Part shown: positions 29,801 to 44,800 of the stretch, piece after piece
Numbering within the stretch: the first letter of the stretch is position 1
Layout: every line of letters begins with the position of its first letter
Source of the DNA: Struthidea cinerea
Lineage: Eukaryota; Chordata; Aves; Passeriformes; Corcoracidae
DNA length: 64,000 nt
Direction: 5' to 3'
Assembly: GCA_013397865.1 (NCBI GenBank)
Contig: VZTI01001000.1
Coordinates: forward strand, 361,742-425,741
Position numbers and translations under genes: made by a program
The notes under the pieces: generated by a model
Database searches by the model: none
What the model saw: the letters and a program-made list of their open reading frames with translations, nothing else
What the model was told of the DNA's origin: nothing

Positions 29801-32800
29801 CCTAGTTTTACTACTGTCTGTGAATTTGTGTCAGCTGTATCAACAGCTAAAGTTTTAGAAATGGTTGCACACATGAAACATGAAATACAAAATTAACAAT
29901 AGCAAAATACTTGCATAAATGCAGTCCTACATGCTGATCCAGCACAATCTTCTCTCTGAATATGCTGGATCACAATCATTTAAGCTATAAAATGACCACT
30001 GACTTCAGACATACAAAGTGTAAGATACCCAGATGTAATTATCTACTTAATTAAACTTTTTGTGGAATCATGGCAGGCCAAGAGCAATCTGATGCAACTA
30101 TTTAGAGAGGAATGTATAAATGAGTTCCAGAGATCCCTTAAATGAATTTTTAAACACTTTAGTTCAAGTACTAGAGCAAATTGATAAATACTTTTTGACA
30201 GTCCATAACCATGTGCTATGGAAACAGTTTTATTTGCCTACTCCCAGCATCTAAATGATCAACAGCAAGTAGGAAACAAAAGATTAAAGAAAAGCAGAGA
30301 AAAATCATAGGTAAATCATAATTACACATTTGCTACCCTAAACAAATTCAAATCAGTGTTTTAACATACTTTTCATTTCCATATGAATGCATGAGACATA
30401 TCACTCATTGATTTATTCTAATATTTTTATTTGCTATTCCTTGAGCACTCTTCCAAACCAAATAAATTAGACAAAAATAAACTTACTGCAGTGTGGGTCA
30501 GATCCATCGGTTCTATCAAGTACAGATAAGTACTATCTTCAAACATGCCACTAGAACATGGAGAAAAAGAAGTGATATTTAGGATTACAAGGCAATCAAT
30601 TTGACTCCAGGATATGAATTTTAATAAGACAAAACCAAACTTAGGGCTGAAAAACTGATCAATATTAAAAATATTTTCACTACTACCACATGTAGCTAAA
30701 GCCAAGATTGGGGGATTTTTAAGATATCTGGCACATTTTAATGGACTAACACTAAATCTAATGGCAAAGCAACGATGAAGTACCAAAAGGAGTAAAGATT
30801 TGACCTTGGAAAAAGGAAGTCCTAAGACACATCCTGAGCAGGCAAAATACAATCAAGAGCTGAGTTGCACTTAGCAGTAACTAATGCTAATTTCTTGTAT
30901 TCTTTCCATGTACAATCTAACAAAAAGATCCATTTTTCTATGACAGAATCATACATGAATACTGAGCATGCTGAAATATAATTCTTGTTTATCTTTTACC
31001 ATAAGAAGTCATCTGGGGAAATGTTTACTTGCACTTAACTATATTCAAAGGTTTTGTGAGACAGAATCAAAACATGATTTCCAATGATACTAAGAAAAAT
31101 TGCTAGCAGTTTGGCATAGCTGGTACTGACATTTCAAAACATCAAAAAATCTTTGAGCCTGTAGTGTTTCAGTTCCTCCCATATTAAGAGACAATATTCA
31201 AGAATAATAATTAGTTATAGCCTTGTTTAAAAAATGAGAACATGCACTTACTGAAGTCCATTACAAGTTGAAAGAGCAACTTTGGAATCCTTGATACCTC
31301 TGATATTTCCATGGTAGTAACAATGCTCTCCACCCTAATAATTTTTAAAAACAAACAATCACACACACAAAATTATGCTGATTTAATGTCTGTTGCTTAA
31401 AACCAATGCAAAAAAAAAAAAAAACAAGACTAACAGTAACAATACACATTTACCTCATTTAAGTAGTTTTCTTTACTGTCTATCAGCAAGAAGCTCAGCT
31501 AAACTAAAAAGAAAAAGTATTCTCAAAAAATGTTATTAAAAACCCTGAAGTGTGGTTGTTTCTCACCCACTGTTTGAAAAATCTACTATTCATCGTAAAA
31601 ATATTTTTAATTCTTGTGTCATGTCATTTGAACTCCAACATGCATATTGAACCCATTCTTTATGCAATTATTATAACTCAAGAAGATACAAAAAATGTAC
31701 ACACTTTTTAATCTATGACAGCATTATTTACATTTTGCATCTTATTTAATGAGTTATTCAGATTCTGATTTAAATTCCTTACAGGTTATTGTGTATAATT
31801 AAATCAAAGTACACAGAAAGCAATCACTATGTGTTTACCCTTCCATCAGTGAGAATGCATAAAACAGGCTTTTTAACAGCTAAATTTTATTATCTTTCTC
31901 ACACAAAGCTTTCCAAGATTTTTTTCTTTAAAGATTATCATCTGAGTAAAGAAATTACTGTTTGTTCTTCAATCATTTTTGTAATTAATGACCTCTTTCT
32001 AGAAAATACAGTACTTTTCATTGCAATCTCACTTCTTTAGATCCACGTCAGGAAACAAAACAACCTTTGGCCTAAAAAGTACTATAAGACACTGCAAAAG
32101 ACCAGGATATAGTCCTTATTTGACCTCCTACACAAATTATGTGGGGTTTGGGGGGTTTTTTATTATCTATAATGAAGCCTTTTACAGATTAACGTGACCT
32201 CAGGAGCTCCATTATTGCTTCTAAATAAAACAATTCAGAAAACATCCCCTAGGAAGTTTGGATCAAGTTACTGCAGCATGCAAAGGTAGCCCATTTGCTG
32301 AGTCTGAAGTTCTAATATAATTTTCCAGTCAGATTCATGATTCAGCATCCGCAGTGCTCAATGCTAGTGCTGCAGCTGACAATTGCATGAGCTTGTCTAA
32401 ATGCCAGAGGGAATTGTTTTCTTCTATCATTTACCATTTTTGCCTATTCTGCAGAATACTGAGTCTTAATGAAACAACTTCCTTTGTATGTAACATGAAA
32501 CTATTTTTCTTCTTCAGTGGAAGAAAACAAAACAGCATATTTCAGTAACTACATTGCAATGTAATTGTTTAATTCTTCCCTTATCTGCCATGTATTATTT
32601 TATTTGAGATTCTCTACAGCAAGAGCAAAATAATAAACCAGATATCCAATACCTGGACGAACAACAGTCCAGATTTTCTGAAGACATGAATACAACTGGA
32701 ATGCTCTCTTCCCTCTACTCTAAATACAGATATAATTCACACATAAGTTTTCAAGAAATATTTTGGCATTTCAACCAAATATGAAAAAAGTAATTCCCTG

Positions 32801-35800
32801 AAAATGTGGTTTAAACCTTCCTAGGAACCTTCCAGTCCTCATTTTGTTACTACAAACAAATGAAAAGACTGATCTTGTTCCCTTAGGGCTGAACTACCTT
32901 GCAGAACTTCAATCTGGCTTTGGATCAATAGTCTATGGCACTGAAATCAATTTGGGAGCTAGTCTGACAAACAAAATTAATTGGATGTCTAGCAATATGC
33001 TGATTTTGTAATAACTCCAGAGGTTAAAGTTTCAGTTAAATCTTTCATTTTCTGTGTCACAACTGTATAATTCTTGCAAAAAAAAAAGTCACTGCAAGAT
33101 TTTTAGGTTAGTTTAAATGTCTTACATTACCATTATTTTTTCTCCTTCCACTTTGTGCTAAGGACACATAAATAACTAATTAAGACTAATCTGATGGTGA
33201 CTTCAACCCCTCCACCTCCTATATTTTACAAGATGTAATTGTTCTGGCAGTAATGGATCGCCTTCACAACTACCACCTACAAATGCCTACTCCTCACCCC
33301 AAAACGCAGCTTCCCTTTTTGTACAATTCCTCTTGTATTACTGAGACATCCTTACAAGATGAGATCACAGTTATCTTCTATGTGTGGAAAAACACTTCTG
33401 ATGTTTTTAAGACACGCAAAACATTTTTTCTCTTTTTTTTTTTTAACATTTTTTTGGCATTGTTCCCTCAGAAAGACAATTTAAGAACACAATACCTTAG
33501 AAAATTTTGGTTTTCCATCTTCATAGTGAATCTCCACATAATTGGAAGATAACAAGTCACTGTTAAAGAAAGTATAAATAAAGATGAGAAAAATCTGAGT
33601 ACTCTTTCTACTGTTATGGGTAGGTTTGGGGGTTTTTGTTAGTATTTTCAAACAATTTTTATTTTTCTTGTACATTAGTTTAAAAAAAATCAAGCAGTTT
33701 GTGTTCAGTAAATGGTTTGATGGTACACTGGCAGTCAAAGTACAGAAGGGGAAATTTCATTCTGCAATCTAATCCCTTGTATTTTAGCTTTACAAATAAA
33801 TTACCAGCCTTCCAAATATGCAAGAAAATACCCCATAGCTTTAGAACTTCGTTTGCTGACAGTAAATGTATGTTTAGTTCATCACCATTTTCAAATAAGT
33901 TTTACATTTTATCTAAAAGTGTAAATATGTACGGCTGAACAAATAAATACACCATTGTTATGAAGACAGGAGTGTATAATCACTTTCACAAACTGCAAAT
34001 ACTCATTTTTTTCCAAAAGCAGTAAAGTGCCTTAAAAGAAAACACACAAAGCACAACCCAAAACACACTCCATACTACCCCTTTTCTTACTTTCACGTTT
34101 TGTTTTCAGACACATTTCTCATTCTTATTTTCTTCCTAACTCTGGCAAGAAAAATTCCTGAAGCATAAAAGTTTTCCATAATGGGTAATTTACAGTTCAG
34201 ATTTATTTTTTTTTAAACTAAGCTTAGCCAGCCTGTACACATCCTGTGATAACCTCAATGCTCCATTCACATCTCACCCCATTACAATGAGGGTTGCAGC
34301 GTAACGCCCAGGGAGAGCAAAGCAATTAAAGATGTTAACTGGCACCACCAAATATGCAAGATAAGCATTTTACCCAATGCAATCCAGAATTCTTAGCATT
34401 TTTGAAGCCCCTAATGTACCCTTACAACTAAAAAAAAAGAAAAAGTTCATCTGCCAACCTTTTCCATTCTTTAGCTTCTCATTACTTCCAGCTGCCAAGG
34501 AATTCCCAATTTGGGTAGTGTCCAAATACAGTGTCACACATGATAGGATATCTAACATGGAATACTTATGATGGAAAACTCCTATATGCATATACACATA
34601 TATTACAAGTACAAAGCAAGGATGCAGACAGAGTTTTCCAGCAGACTCTACACTTTTCTCATCGCTGACTTTCTGACACGTATTGGGCCTGTGTGGCAAG
34701 GTTTTGGTAGTGGGGGGATGGGGGGTATAGGAGTGGCTCTCTGAGAAGCTGCTAAGAGCTTCCCCCATGTCCAACAGAGCCAGTGCCAGCCAGCTCCAAG
34801 ATGGACCTTTGGGATCTGCAGGATACAAGGCGTATCAATGAAATTCTCCATGCTGAACAAATTCCCTCCAGAGAAAATTAAGGCCTGCTGTTCATGATAT
34901 ACTTCCCAAATGCCACGCTGTAAACAAAATGCACCTTTAATTAGTGAAGCACCCTTTTGCCGAATGTAACACAGTATCCACCACCTAGAAGGTAGAGTAG
35001 AAAATCTTTTATAAAACTTTTGGGTTTCACAAATTTGTTTCTTATGCTGAGCTGGAACAGGGTGTTTATCACTACTTTCTAGTCATTATTATGTTTTTAA
35101 GCATGCCACACAATCACCAAGGTTATGCAAGGGCATTTTTCTCTTAACATTTCCCTCAGGACAGCAAGAATTTTGAACATTCCATTGGGAAAAAAGAAAA
35201 AAAAAAAATCAGTCAGCTACTCCTTAAACTGTGTGCCTCTACCTTGGCAAGTACCTGATTTTTGTCAGCTACCCTTGCACCACTTTTTCTTATTTCAAGT
35301 ATCTGCCTAAACTAGCAAACATCCAAAAGAACACCTTGCTTGCAATCACATTCAGAAACCCCTCAATGTATACTGCTAATCTGAGAGAACGCTGGTCTTA
35401 CTCTGACAAAGAGGGGGAAATGGGAGAGGAACAGTGTCCTTGCAAGTTTTTTCCAACACAGCTTTCCTAGTACACACAACCAGTTGCTTCTATAATAACT
35501 CTAATCCGAGTCCTGTCCTCTATATCCATATCAAAATCAGTACAAACACATCTTTAGCTGTGCTTATAAATGGTTAGTATAGAAATGTGATATTGTAGAG
35601 AGCAGTTGAGGACTGAAAAATTCAGCAAAAATGTTCCACTACTGCCACAAAAAAGACAGGAAGGGTAAGGAAGTTTGTTCTACTTTTTGCTAAAACTCCG
35701 GGAATCACAACAGCTGCAAAAATACACATAAAATTGCTACTGCAAATTTCCCCTACCAAAACTTTTACCTGTTATTAATGCTGACAAATCTGACAAAAGA

Positions 35801-38800
35801 CATAAGAAATTATTAAAGGAAAAGGAAAACAAAAAGAATGCTTAACCAAAATAACTTTCAAACATTTTTTCCTACACAAAAGACATACACAGAAGAGCAC
35901 TGTAATTTCACCAGGAGGTGGGATTGGGTTCTTTATGCAAGTGGCATCCAAACGAAAAGCCTAGAATACACTGATTAAGAGCTCATGTAGAAGTACAATT
36001 GCCTGAGGAGTGAGGCACAGAACTCATGCATAAAGTAGGGGTCTCTGAAGCACAAAATAACTTCTTCCTACGTCATCATTTACAGAGTTCCTAAATTTAC
36101 CTCTGAAAGGCAGACCATAGTTTTAGGAAATACCTTTGCATCTCATCTACACTGGACTGTGTTTTGCATCCAGTACAGCAAATTTGTTTTTCAATATGAT
36201 GAGCACCAGAAACAGTGCAAGCTTTAACTGAAACGAGTGTCAGTCACGATCACATCAGACAAAAGTCTATTTAGGTAGCGCCATTAGTATGATCCTTTAC
36301 AATGAACACATCAAACTGCAACATTTTGAATGAACTCATGACAAAATAATTTTTCTGCTGTGTTCTTTTCTACAGTTCCCTCCACCCTGTCTTGTTTGTG
36401 TTAGATAATCGTTCTTATTAAGCTGTCCTGCTCCCTGGCTCTTCTGTCTGAGTTACACTGAGAAATGCAAAATAAGCAGCAAAGGGATATGCCATTCCCT
36501 GTAGGTGCTGCTTTTGAAGGCATAGGCCAGCTGTTAAAGCAAGCAGCAGATGCTTTCTGAAGAACTCACATCCACTTCCCTGGCACATACTTCACTGCTG
36601 ATGTTTTCATTAGCAGGAGAGCTGCAGAGAGCTGCTGGCTTACCTCAGCTGGCATCTAACTATCCTGAAGAAGAGAACTGATTTGGGTAGGAAAAGGCTA
36701 TGAAATGACTGAAAGACATCTCATATACAAGTAAGCAAATTAGTTTCCAGGAACCTAGTAGACAGCCTGCAGAAAATAAGAATACAGCAAGGATTACCTT
36801 TCTTGCATACTTCTAAAATTATCTTTATACTAACCTATTACCAGGCAATAATTTATATAATAATTATTCTGAAATGTTTCAAGCTCAGTTCCAGTGTCTG
36901 AGCAACCTAGTTTAGTTGAATTATTTAACACAACACCCATCAGATGTATCTGTCCATTTGACAGATACAGTTTAGTAGCACATAAAGATGGGAAAAACAA
37001 AGAGACCTTGCTGCAGCATTTTGTTAGATGATCAAGGCACTGTCATCTAATGCAATGCCCATCTACAGCCTTGTTTATATTAACAGTTTCAATTACATTC
37101 AGAAGCTTTGTTGAACTCACTGTTCTTGTGGGAATTTATTAAACTTCTAGTATGCATTTACATAAGTCTTTACTTGGCTGTTGTCTTTGAAGCTCCTCTG
37201 ACAAGAGTGTCGCCAAGGAATAAATATACTGCTAATATTCATTGTTTTTTTAAAACAGAGCAACGTTTTACTACTATTTCTTACATTGTCTTGAAGGAAC
37301 TTAAAAAATCAGAACACGATACTGTGGATCAAGCAATTGTGTTTACAACTAATTAGCAGAAACAACTGATGATGCAAATGTATAGGTTAACTTTTTCGTA
37401 ACTATGGAATCAAAGGAAGTCCTCACTCATTTCTGCTATTAATGCCATAACAATTCTGTAACAGTAAACAGTACACTTACTTAAAAATCACTCCTTGCAT
37501 GTCTTGCTATTGTTGCTTGGTTTTGCCTCATTTGTCTCTTTGAGGCACAGAAAAGGATGACCTAACCACAAATTTACAAAGTGAAATTACCTATGTGATC
37601 CTCAAATGGGGAATAGGTCTCCAAAAAGGACTGACACGAAAGCATGTAATAGAATGGTTTAAAATGTTCATACAGAACGCTGCAGAAAATTCTCCGGATT
37701 TTTTTCTGGATCAGTCTGCCTCTCAGTGCAAGAAACCCTGAGTCAGTTCAAGGGTTTCAAATTCATGATCCTTTCTCTGGCTATGTCCTCAAGCTCTCCC
37801 TCTGAGAACGGAACAGGCTGTATTTTATTGGCTACTTCAGCAAGCATTTTGAAGGCAGCAGTTTGAAGAGTTCTTCTGAATATTAACAGTATCTTGGTCA
37901 GTTTCCACCATTTTTTCATTTACAGTTATGCTGAAGATGATATCACTTTTAAAAGTGCTATGCACAAGGATATGAAAACACAAACAGCTAAGCAATATTA
38001 CAGAAGATGAGTTCAATGCCATGGAAAACACTTCAGTGCAATTTGTTATGTCAGAAGTTTCCTAGAAGGACAACTGACAAAATAAAAATTTCATTTAAAC
38101 GACTTGTCCAAAGCTTTACTGAGCTTGTCCAAATTTACTCAATATTGCCTTTCAATCCATCCTTTTTCTTTCCTCACCAGCTTGGAAAACTTATCAGTAA
38201 GAATTTTATTAACCAGTAGTGTAAGATGTAAGGGCTGCCACCTGTCTTTGCCAGAACGGTCTCATCCAATGGTAACCATATATGCTAAAGCTTCTCTCAT
38301 TTAAAGAAAGGTTTTTTAAATACAAGAGAAACTTGTTTCTTCTCCTCTTAAACACTTCACTGAATGTGCCAGATGTTCGGATACTTTGTGTCTAATGGTA
38401 ACACTCCTATTTAAAACTCTTTCCATGAAGGAAAAATCCAACCAGATGTGGGCGTGGAGTTTTTTTTCCATTATAATTTTATTTCTAATACTAAAAAAGA
38501 ATGGAATAAGCTTATTTATACTTACAGAGAGCTGACTTGAGCACCTTCAGATTAGATTAACGACTATAGCAGAATCAGAGGTACATTCCAGCAAACTCAA
38601 AGTTTATTTTGGTTCCCTTAATCCATGCTTCCATGTTGAACTATACTGTGCAACTTTAGCTCTGTCATTGAAACAAGTTAAATTAGTCACAGATGCTCCT
38701 AGGGGCTTGTTTGATGAACTTAATCATAAGCCAGGTGTACACAGGCTTTATACTAGCTCCAAATGCAAAGATTTCAGCCTGCCTACAAAACAATCTGAGA

Positions 38801-41800
38801 TGCCAGGAATTCACTTCAACATAAAGATCTCACTATTGACAAACCTGGACCGTATCAGAAATCAACTGAAACACCTACTAAAGTGGAAAGACAACAGTTC
38901 TTCACCATTTCCAGGGTACAGAGGTTACATGTAGGAGTAAGAACATAACCTAAGAAAGGATACATCAAGTCAGACAGCTGCTTAGTATATTGCCTGACAG
39001 CAAACACTGCTACACGTGTAGCAATCTTTCAGGGAGCTTCTCAGCACCCAGTGATCTGTGACACCAGGATTTCACAAGCCAGAGTTAGTATAATTTTTTT
39101 ACAATGGCTCTCAGTAGATTTCTTTTCTGTAAGTTCTTCCAATTCTTTAATTCCTGTAAATAGTTTAATACGTACAGCATCCTGTAACAAAATTTACCTT
39201 TTAATTATTTTTGTGAGAAGTGTCTTCTTTCAAACCTCCTCCTGCATTTGATACCAGGAACTGTTACATGGGAGGGAGGAGGCAACCAACATCCTCATCC
39301 TGCCACATGGAATTTTACAGCACTATCATATTGTCACAGATGTATATTTGTCTTCCCAAGGCTTGTTGAACCTAACAATCCACCAAACCAATGGCCGTGG
39401 TTGCATCTCAGCCAACAGACATTCAAAATCCTGTTCAGATGGATGAGAGATCCACACTTAATTAAATCCAGGATCAGGAGTGCACACAATAAAGTTTTCA
39501 CTCCACAAGCAAGTGGTTTGACAAGTGGTACTTTTTACAAGGACACGCGGAGTTAGGACAAGGGGGAATGGCTTTAAACTGAGAGATTATAGATTTATAT
39601 ATGAGGAAGGAACTCTTTATTGTGAGGCTGGTGAGAGGTTTACACATCTGCCTCTAAGACTTTGCACATGGAATGCCCACTGAGACAAATGATAACTTAT
39701 AACAGGTTGCCTCCAGCTCTGGGAGTAAAGCCCTGTTATCTACAACTGAGAAATTCAAGACTGCACTTACAGGAGGGCACACACATTGCTATAATATCCT
39801 AACACTGAGTTCCTTACATCTCACCTGTAACAAATTTTTTAAAAGCTGACTAGAGTTTAACTTTTCACAGTATTATTATCACGTTTAATTTAGCTTATGT
39901 ATCTTATAAGACCCATTTAATACCCTAAAAGTTTAGGTGTTTATTTAAGAAAATGTCACAAATACTCAGCTTCCTTCTGAAACACTGTGACTATTTTTTT
40001 CCATTTTCATTAAAAGATAATTATGAAAAAAACCCCAAGAATCAAGTAGTTTCTCAAATAATTCAGTTACTGCCCTACTGTTTTTTAAATTAGGCTAACA
40101 TTGTAACGTCCTCTGGGACCATTCTCGGGCTAATTCAGTCCTACAGAAAGATACACCACAAAGAATAAACACCAATTATAAGGTTTAAACTATTAGATAA
40201 AGTTGCTGTAATGTTGGCTGCACTTCACAAAAGAAACTGACTTTCCACAATAGTAATCACATTTCAATGTCTCAAATCTTTAAGTCATGTTACGGTCAAA
40301 TGCAGTGGGATTGGGTTTTTTCAGTTCATGTCAAAGACGCCAAATATTTTTTCTATGATATCTTCATTGAAAAGAAATCCATTTTCCTGGAAACAGAGTT
40401 TCCTGGAAAGATGGACTTTTACCGAGAAAACAAGGAAAAGCTAAAAAATGTAGACTGATTTTGGTGATTTATTTTCTCCCCTTCCCCAAGAGCCCTAAAT
40501 TTTGAGGCGAGTTATCAGTAGGAAGGGAGAGTAATTTTTGTCTTTGGGTTTTACCTTCTGCTTCTGTCCAGCTCAGTTAAATAATTCCCTATTCTTGGAT
40601 GTGTCTCAGCCACCAGTGTCCCAGTAGGTGAAGGTTCCAGTATGGCCTCAGCCCTTATGCTGGTGGAGACCACTCTGTTTAAAGGCTGGTACTAGACCGT
40701 GGTTGCAATCTGCCAGAAAATACAGCCAACTTCCCTCCTCACTAAAAAAGCAGCAAGTAGACATTTTTAATTCACTGCTTTTAGTAGTACTGCTCTTTAA
40801 TGTGTTTTAGTCCTACACCAGAACATAAAACCTGCTATCTTTAAACAGAACATTAAGGGTTACCTGCAAAAGCTGTTCTCTTTCAGCAGAAGAACAGCAA
40901 GTTAAAAGCCTTTTACATGTTGCTGGAAATGAGATCATTAAAAACTAATTTGCTAGCACCTTGCAAACATTTGTTTGTGTAAATAGTGCATCAATATAAA
41001 ATAAGAAACTGGTCAGATATACTAGGATCATTAATTACCCAAATATAATGCTACAACACTACTGTTTGAGGATGAAAGTAAACTTACTGAAATAAGTGAA
41101 CACTGTTAAAGGCTTTTTATAGAAATTGTGTTTTATGACAATGCTACATGTTACTCATTGCTTAGGGAATTTATTGAGTTTGAGCAGACAATCATAGCTA
41201 AATTGTAAGTCTAACTTTACAAATGGGATTGTTACCCCACTAGTGCCCGGCAATCTTCCATTTTCGTACTAAGAGTATTAACGAAAAACATTATTTAATC
41301 CATTACAAATTAGAAAAACTATTGCTTTTTGCATCAAATTATTTCCACAATCAACATATCAGCAATTATTACACATTGTCATAACTGGCATCACACTGAC
41401 AGCCTACACTCAAACATTTGAGTGTAGCAAGGGGCAAGATGTCTAAAATTTCAGAGTAACCCACCTTGCTAAGGAGTTCAAAACTGATCTTTTTACCTGA
41501 GTCCCCTTGTCAGAAAAAGCTACCAAAAATCACCTTCAGGATAACAAATTATATTTCACCTGGTTTAGACCTTGTGCAACTGTGAAGTTGGTTTCCCATT
41601 CAAACTCCATACAAATCTTACATGTTAATTGTCTCTGCATACTGGATTCAAGGGCTTGAGCAGCTTTTATTTCCTTCAAGCTGTTTATGCCATTGCACCA
41701 TGGCAAGATGGAAAACAAAATAAAATTTTCTAGTAACATGCTCCATAAACTATCAGACTGCCACCTCTTTTTCTTACAAAATCTAGACAGTTATTAATGA

Positions 41801-44800
41801 AATTGAATATCCAATTTTCTTCACTGTCAAGTCATAATATTTGCTGTAAAAAAAAGGAACATCTGCAACAGACAAGGTAGGCAATCACACAGTTTCCAAC
41901 AGAGGTAAAGAAAACTAAAAACTAGAACCTGTCTGTTTGTAACAACCATCCTTGAGTTTAGCTTTAATTACTTGTAGAACACTCAGAAAAACCACAGGAA
42001 CAAAACCAAAATGCACAGAATACATACAGTATTGGTGGCATTAGCTCACCGTAGAGCAACTGATACAAATATGTATTCATCACATACAAGGGTATTCCTG
42101 GATCTTGACTTCATATTCCACAAACAACTAGATTATTTTGGCCAGTAGCACACAGCAGCTCAAGTCTGGTCCAGTTGTTCGGCCTTTATTTCTGACTAGA
42201 CATTAGCAGTACCAGTAGGCCAACTAAAACTCATTGTAACCCAACATAGTAGTAAAATGCTGCTTTTTGCTGAACACGTAAACATAACTGAAACACAAGA
42301 ATGGGTCTTTTTCAAATCATTGTCTATGGGTATTTACAACTTACGTGACAAGTTTTATGACTTACAGTTTAAGAGTATTATGTCCAGTCAAAAAGTAGGA
42401 CAGGTTTTTGAAGTCATTTTCTGGAGCAGAACTAGATAAAGAGTCAAATGTTTATGAGTCAAAAACCACTAAGGAAGCTAGGAGAAAACCTAATGTATAG
42501 AGGCAAGCAGCAGGGATATCAGTAAGGCATCTGAACACCCTGCACCTTGTATATATAGGCAGTAAGAACATTCCTGATGTCACAAGAGCAGAACTTCTTC
42601 ATCTAAGGTGCACAGCAGTAAGCTCCCTCTCTCTTTTTGAAGTGATAGGCACCGCATTTCATGATTGCTGAGAAAGCAGCCACAATTTTAAAAAATCCGT
42701 ACATTTACTTGATGAACCATTTGTGGTTAAAAATAAGCAAGGACAAACAGCAGGACTGGATGAGGGGTGACATTGCAAGGATATGGGGAGTGTCATAGGT
42801 TTGTGATGTTACTTGGATAATAGCCATTCAGCATGAGACTTGGACAGGAAATGCAACCAAAACCCAAATCCTAATGAACAGGAGATAAGAGTTCTGGTCT
42901 TCATTATTACCTCTGTTGGGCCACTGACCGATGGGCCTTGGAAGAAGCCACTCGGGCATGGTCTTGAAGAGGTTCAGCCAGAACTTTAGAACAGATAAGA
43001 AGTGGTAAACAACATCATTTGTCTCCCAGGAAGGAACAAACTTATCTCAGGATGCCTGCCCAGACTTGTGGATATGTGCAATCATTTTTATGGAACATTC
43101 AGGGAATGCGCCAAGGGTAGAGAAGGTGAATCAGGACAGAACAAGTGTCAGAAAATGGAGAGGAAGTGGCCTAAAAAGGAGTCACCAGTGTAAGCTGCAA
43201 GACAGTTGGCTTGCTTGGCACAGCCCTGAACCTGGTCACTGCTGTCTGTCCTATGTTAAGTCCTACTTGTAATATTCCCTTTGTGGCTTTGCTCTCTATT
43301 CTGCATAGGTGTGATCTGCAAGAAAACTTGACAGTCAGTCAACAGCTATAGGGAGACCTGTATCTGGAAAGACTAAGGCCTAAGACAGTGACCAAATAAG
43401 AGACCTCAAGCCTAGGCATCAATACTGGATGAACTTAAAGCCTGTGTTAACATCTGCGTCAGTGAATGTTGGCCTGCCTGTGAATCAGGAGAGGGCTGGC
43501 GTACCTTCACCAGCAAACTTTCAAGTCTCATCAGCTGCAGAAGAACTTCATGAGCCTGTTTTCTTCCTATTCACCTGAGTGCTATCAGCATGTTTATGTG
43601 GTGCCAGTAAAGGCAATGTTTTTTCTTTGTGACTGTCTGTGTGACCAGTCATACCCTACACAGAGTGCCATCTTGGGAATGTGTGCTGACTCTCTCTACT
43701 GGCTGGACGTGCAGAAAGGAGCAGTGGAAAGCAGACCAAGAGGAGAAATTCCCTGTAGCTTAGAGAGCACTAAATATAGGTTCCCTTGACAAATATGTCA
43801 TGATTATCGACTGGAATTACTATGCATAGGTCCAACCCTCATAAAACAACACAGTCTCGCACCACACAGTAATTCTTCCAGAGCCTAGAGAACATCCAGT
43901 TATCTTCAAGCTTTCTTGTCCCTCAATTCTGTGTGACATTCCCAGCCTTCACACTAATTCATCTTTTGCCAGACACTCAAAACTTCACATAACATTTTGA
44001 AAGATGAAAATGCATGACCAACCTAACTTCAAAATTATGCATGGATGAAGGAAAATGTTTCCAGTTCACCTTTACAGCAAAATATCTGATAATTAGCAGC
44101 CAAGAAGCAAAATATGCAAATACAAGCGCTGCAAATTTTATAAAGCCATAACTTGCTGCTTTGAAAAGTTCTTAGACTTAAAAAGTTTGCATTTTTATCC
44201 CTAACAAAACTTCCCTTACCTGACAGTCAAGACCAAAATAAGACCTCATATGAACCTCAAGACCAGAGGAATGCTTTTTAAAATTAGTATGCAATTTTTT
44301 CTGTAAATTTGTTTCTCATTTTTTAAGCATGCTGAAAGTCTCAAGGGCCATAGAAGGGGCAAATGCACTTTTGAGCATTACTATAGATAATTTTACCTGT
44401 CCAGTATTTAGTATGGATTTTATACTTCTACCTTATTCTTAAACTTTCAGTGGCAAAAAAAGGTCATTACAATTTTTTAGAAAATCATAGTTCCATGCCT
44501 TCAGCAGTGATATAAAACCATGTGGGATATAAACAACTAAACCACCACTACCCTGTATTACCAGTCAGTTCTTCTAGACCTGACAATTATGTAAAATTGT
44601 CTTACAGGCAAACAGACTCTAGCTGCACCTTTCAGTGCAGCCACACCATTAGGATACCCATCTCATTAGGACCTTTATGATTGTAGTGACAATAGCATGT
44701 TTTCCAGACCAGTAAAGATGAGCCATTCATACAAGTATTTACAGTATTCCTACACACTGACTTGAGCAACTAAAACATCTCATGATAATTCATCAATTGG

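Larger units (their letters stand above)
2884..33495 (-). other. Introns 4-23 of ADAM23 (between the listed exons)
   Basis: Twenty introns from 154 bp to about 2.9 kb separate exons 4-24. Apart from the CR1 copies at 10543-10945 and 20003-20235, an inverted-repeat pair near 10.2 kb, and scattered A or T runs (for example 21458-21472, 25997-26010, 31411-31425), I see only unique-looking AT-rich sequence. Short open frames here are not supported by splice signals or codon pattern. Confidence 0.7.
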
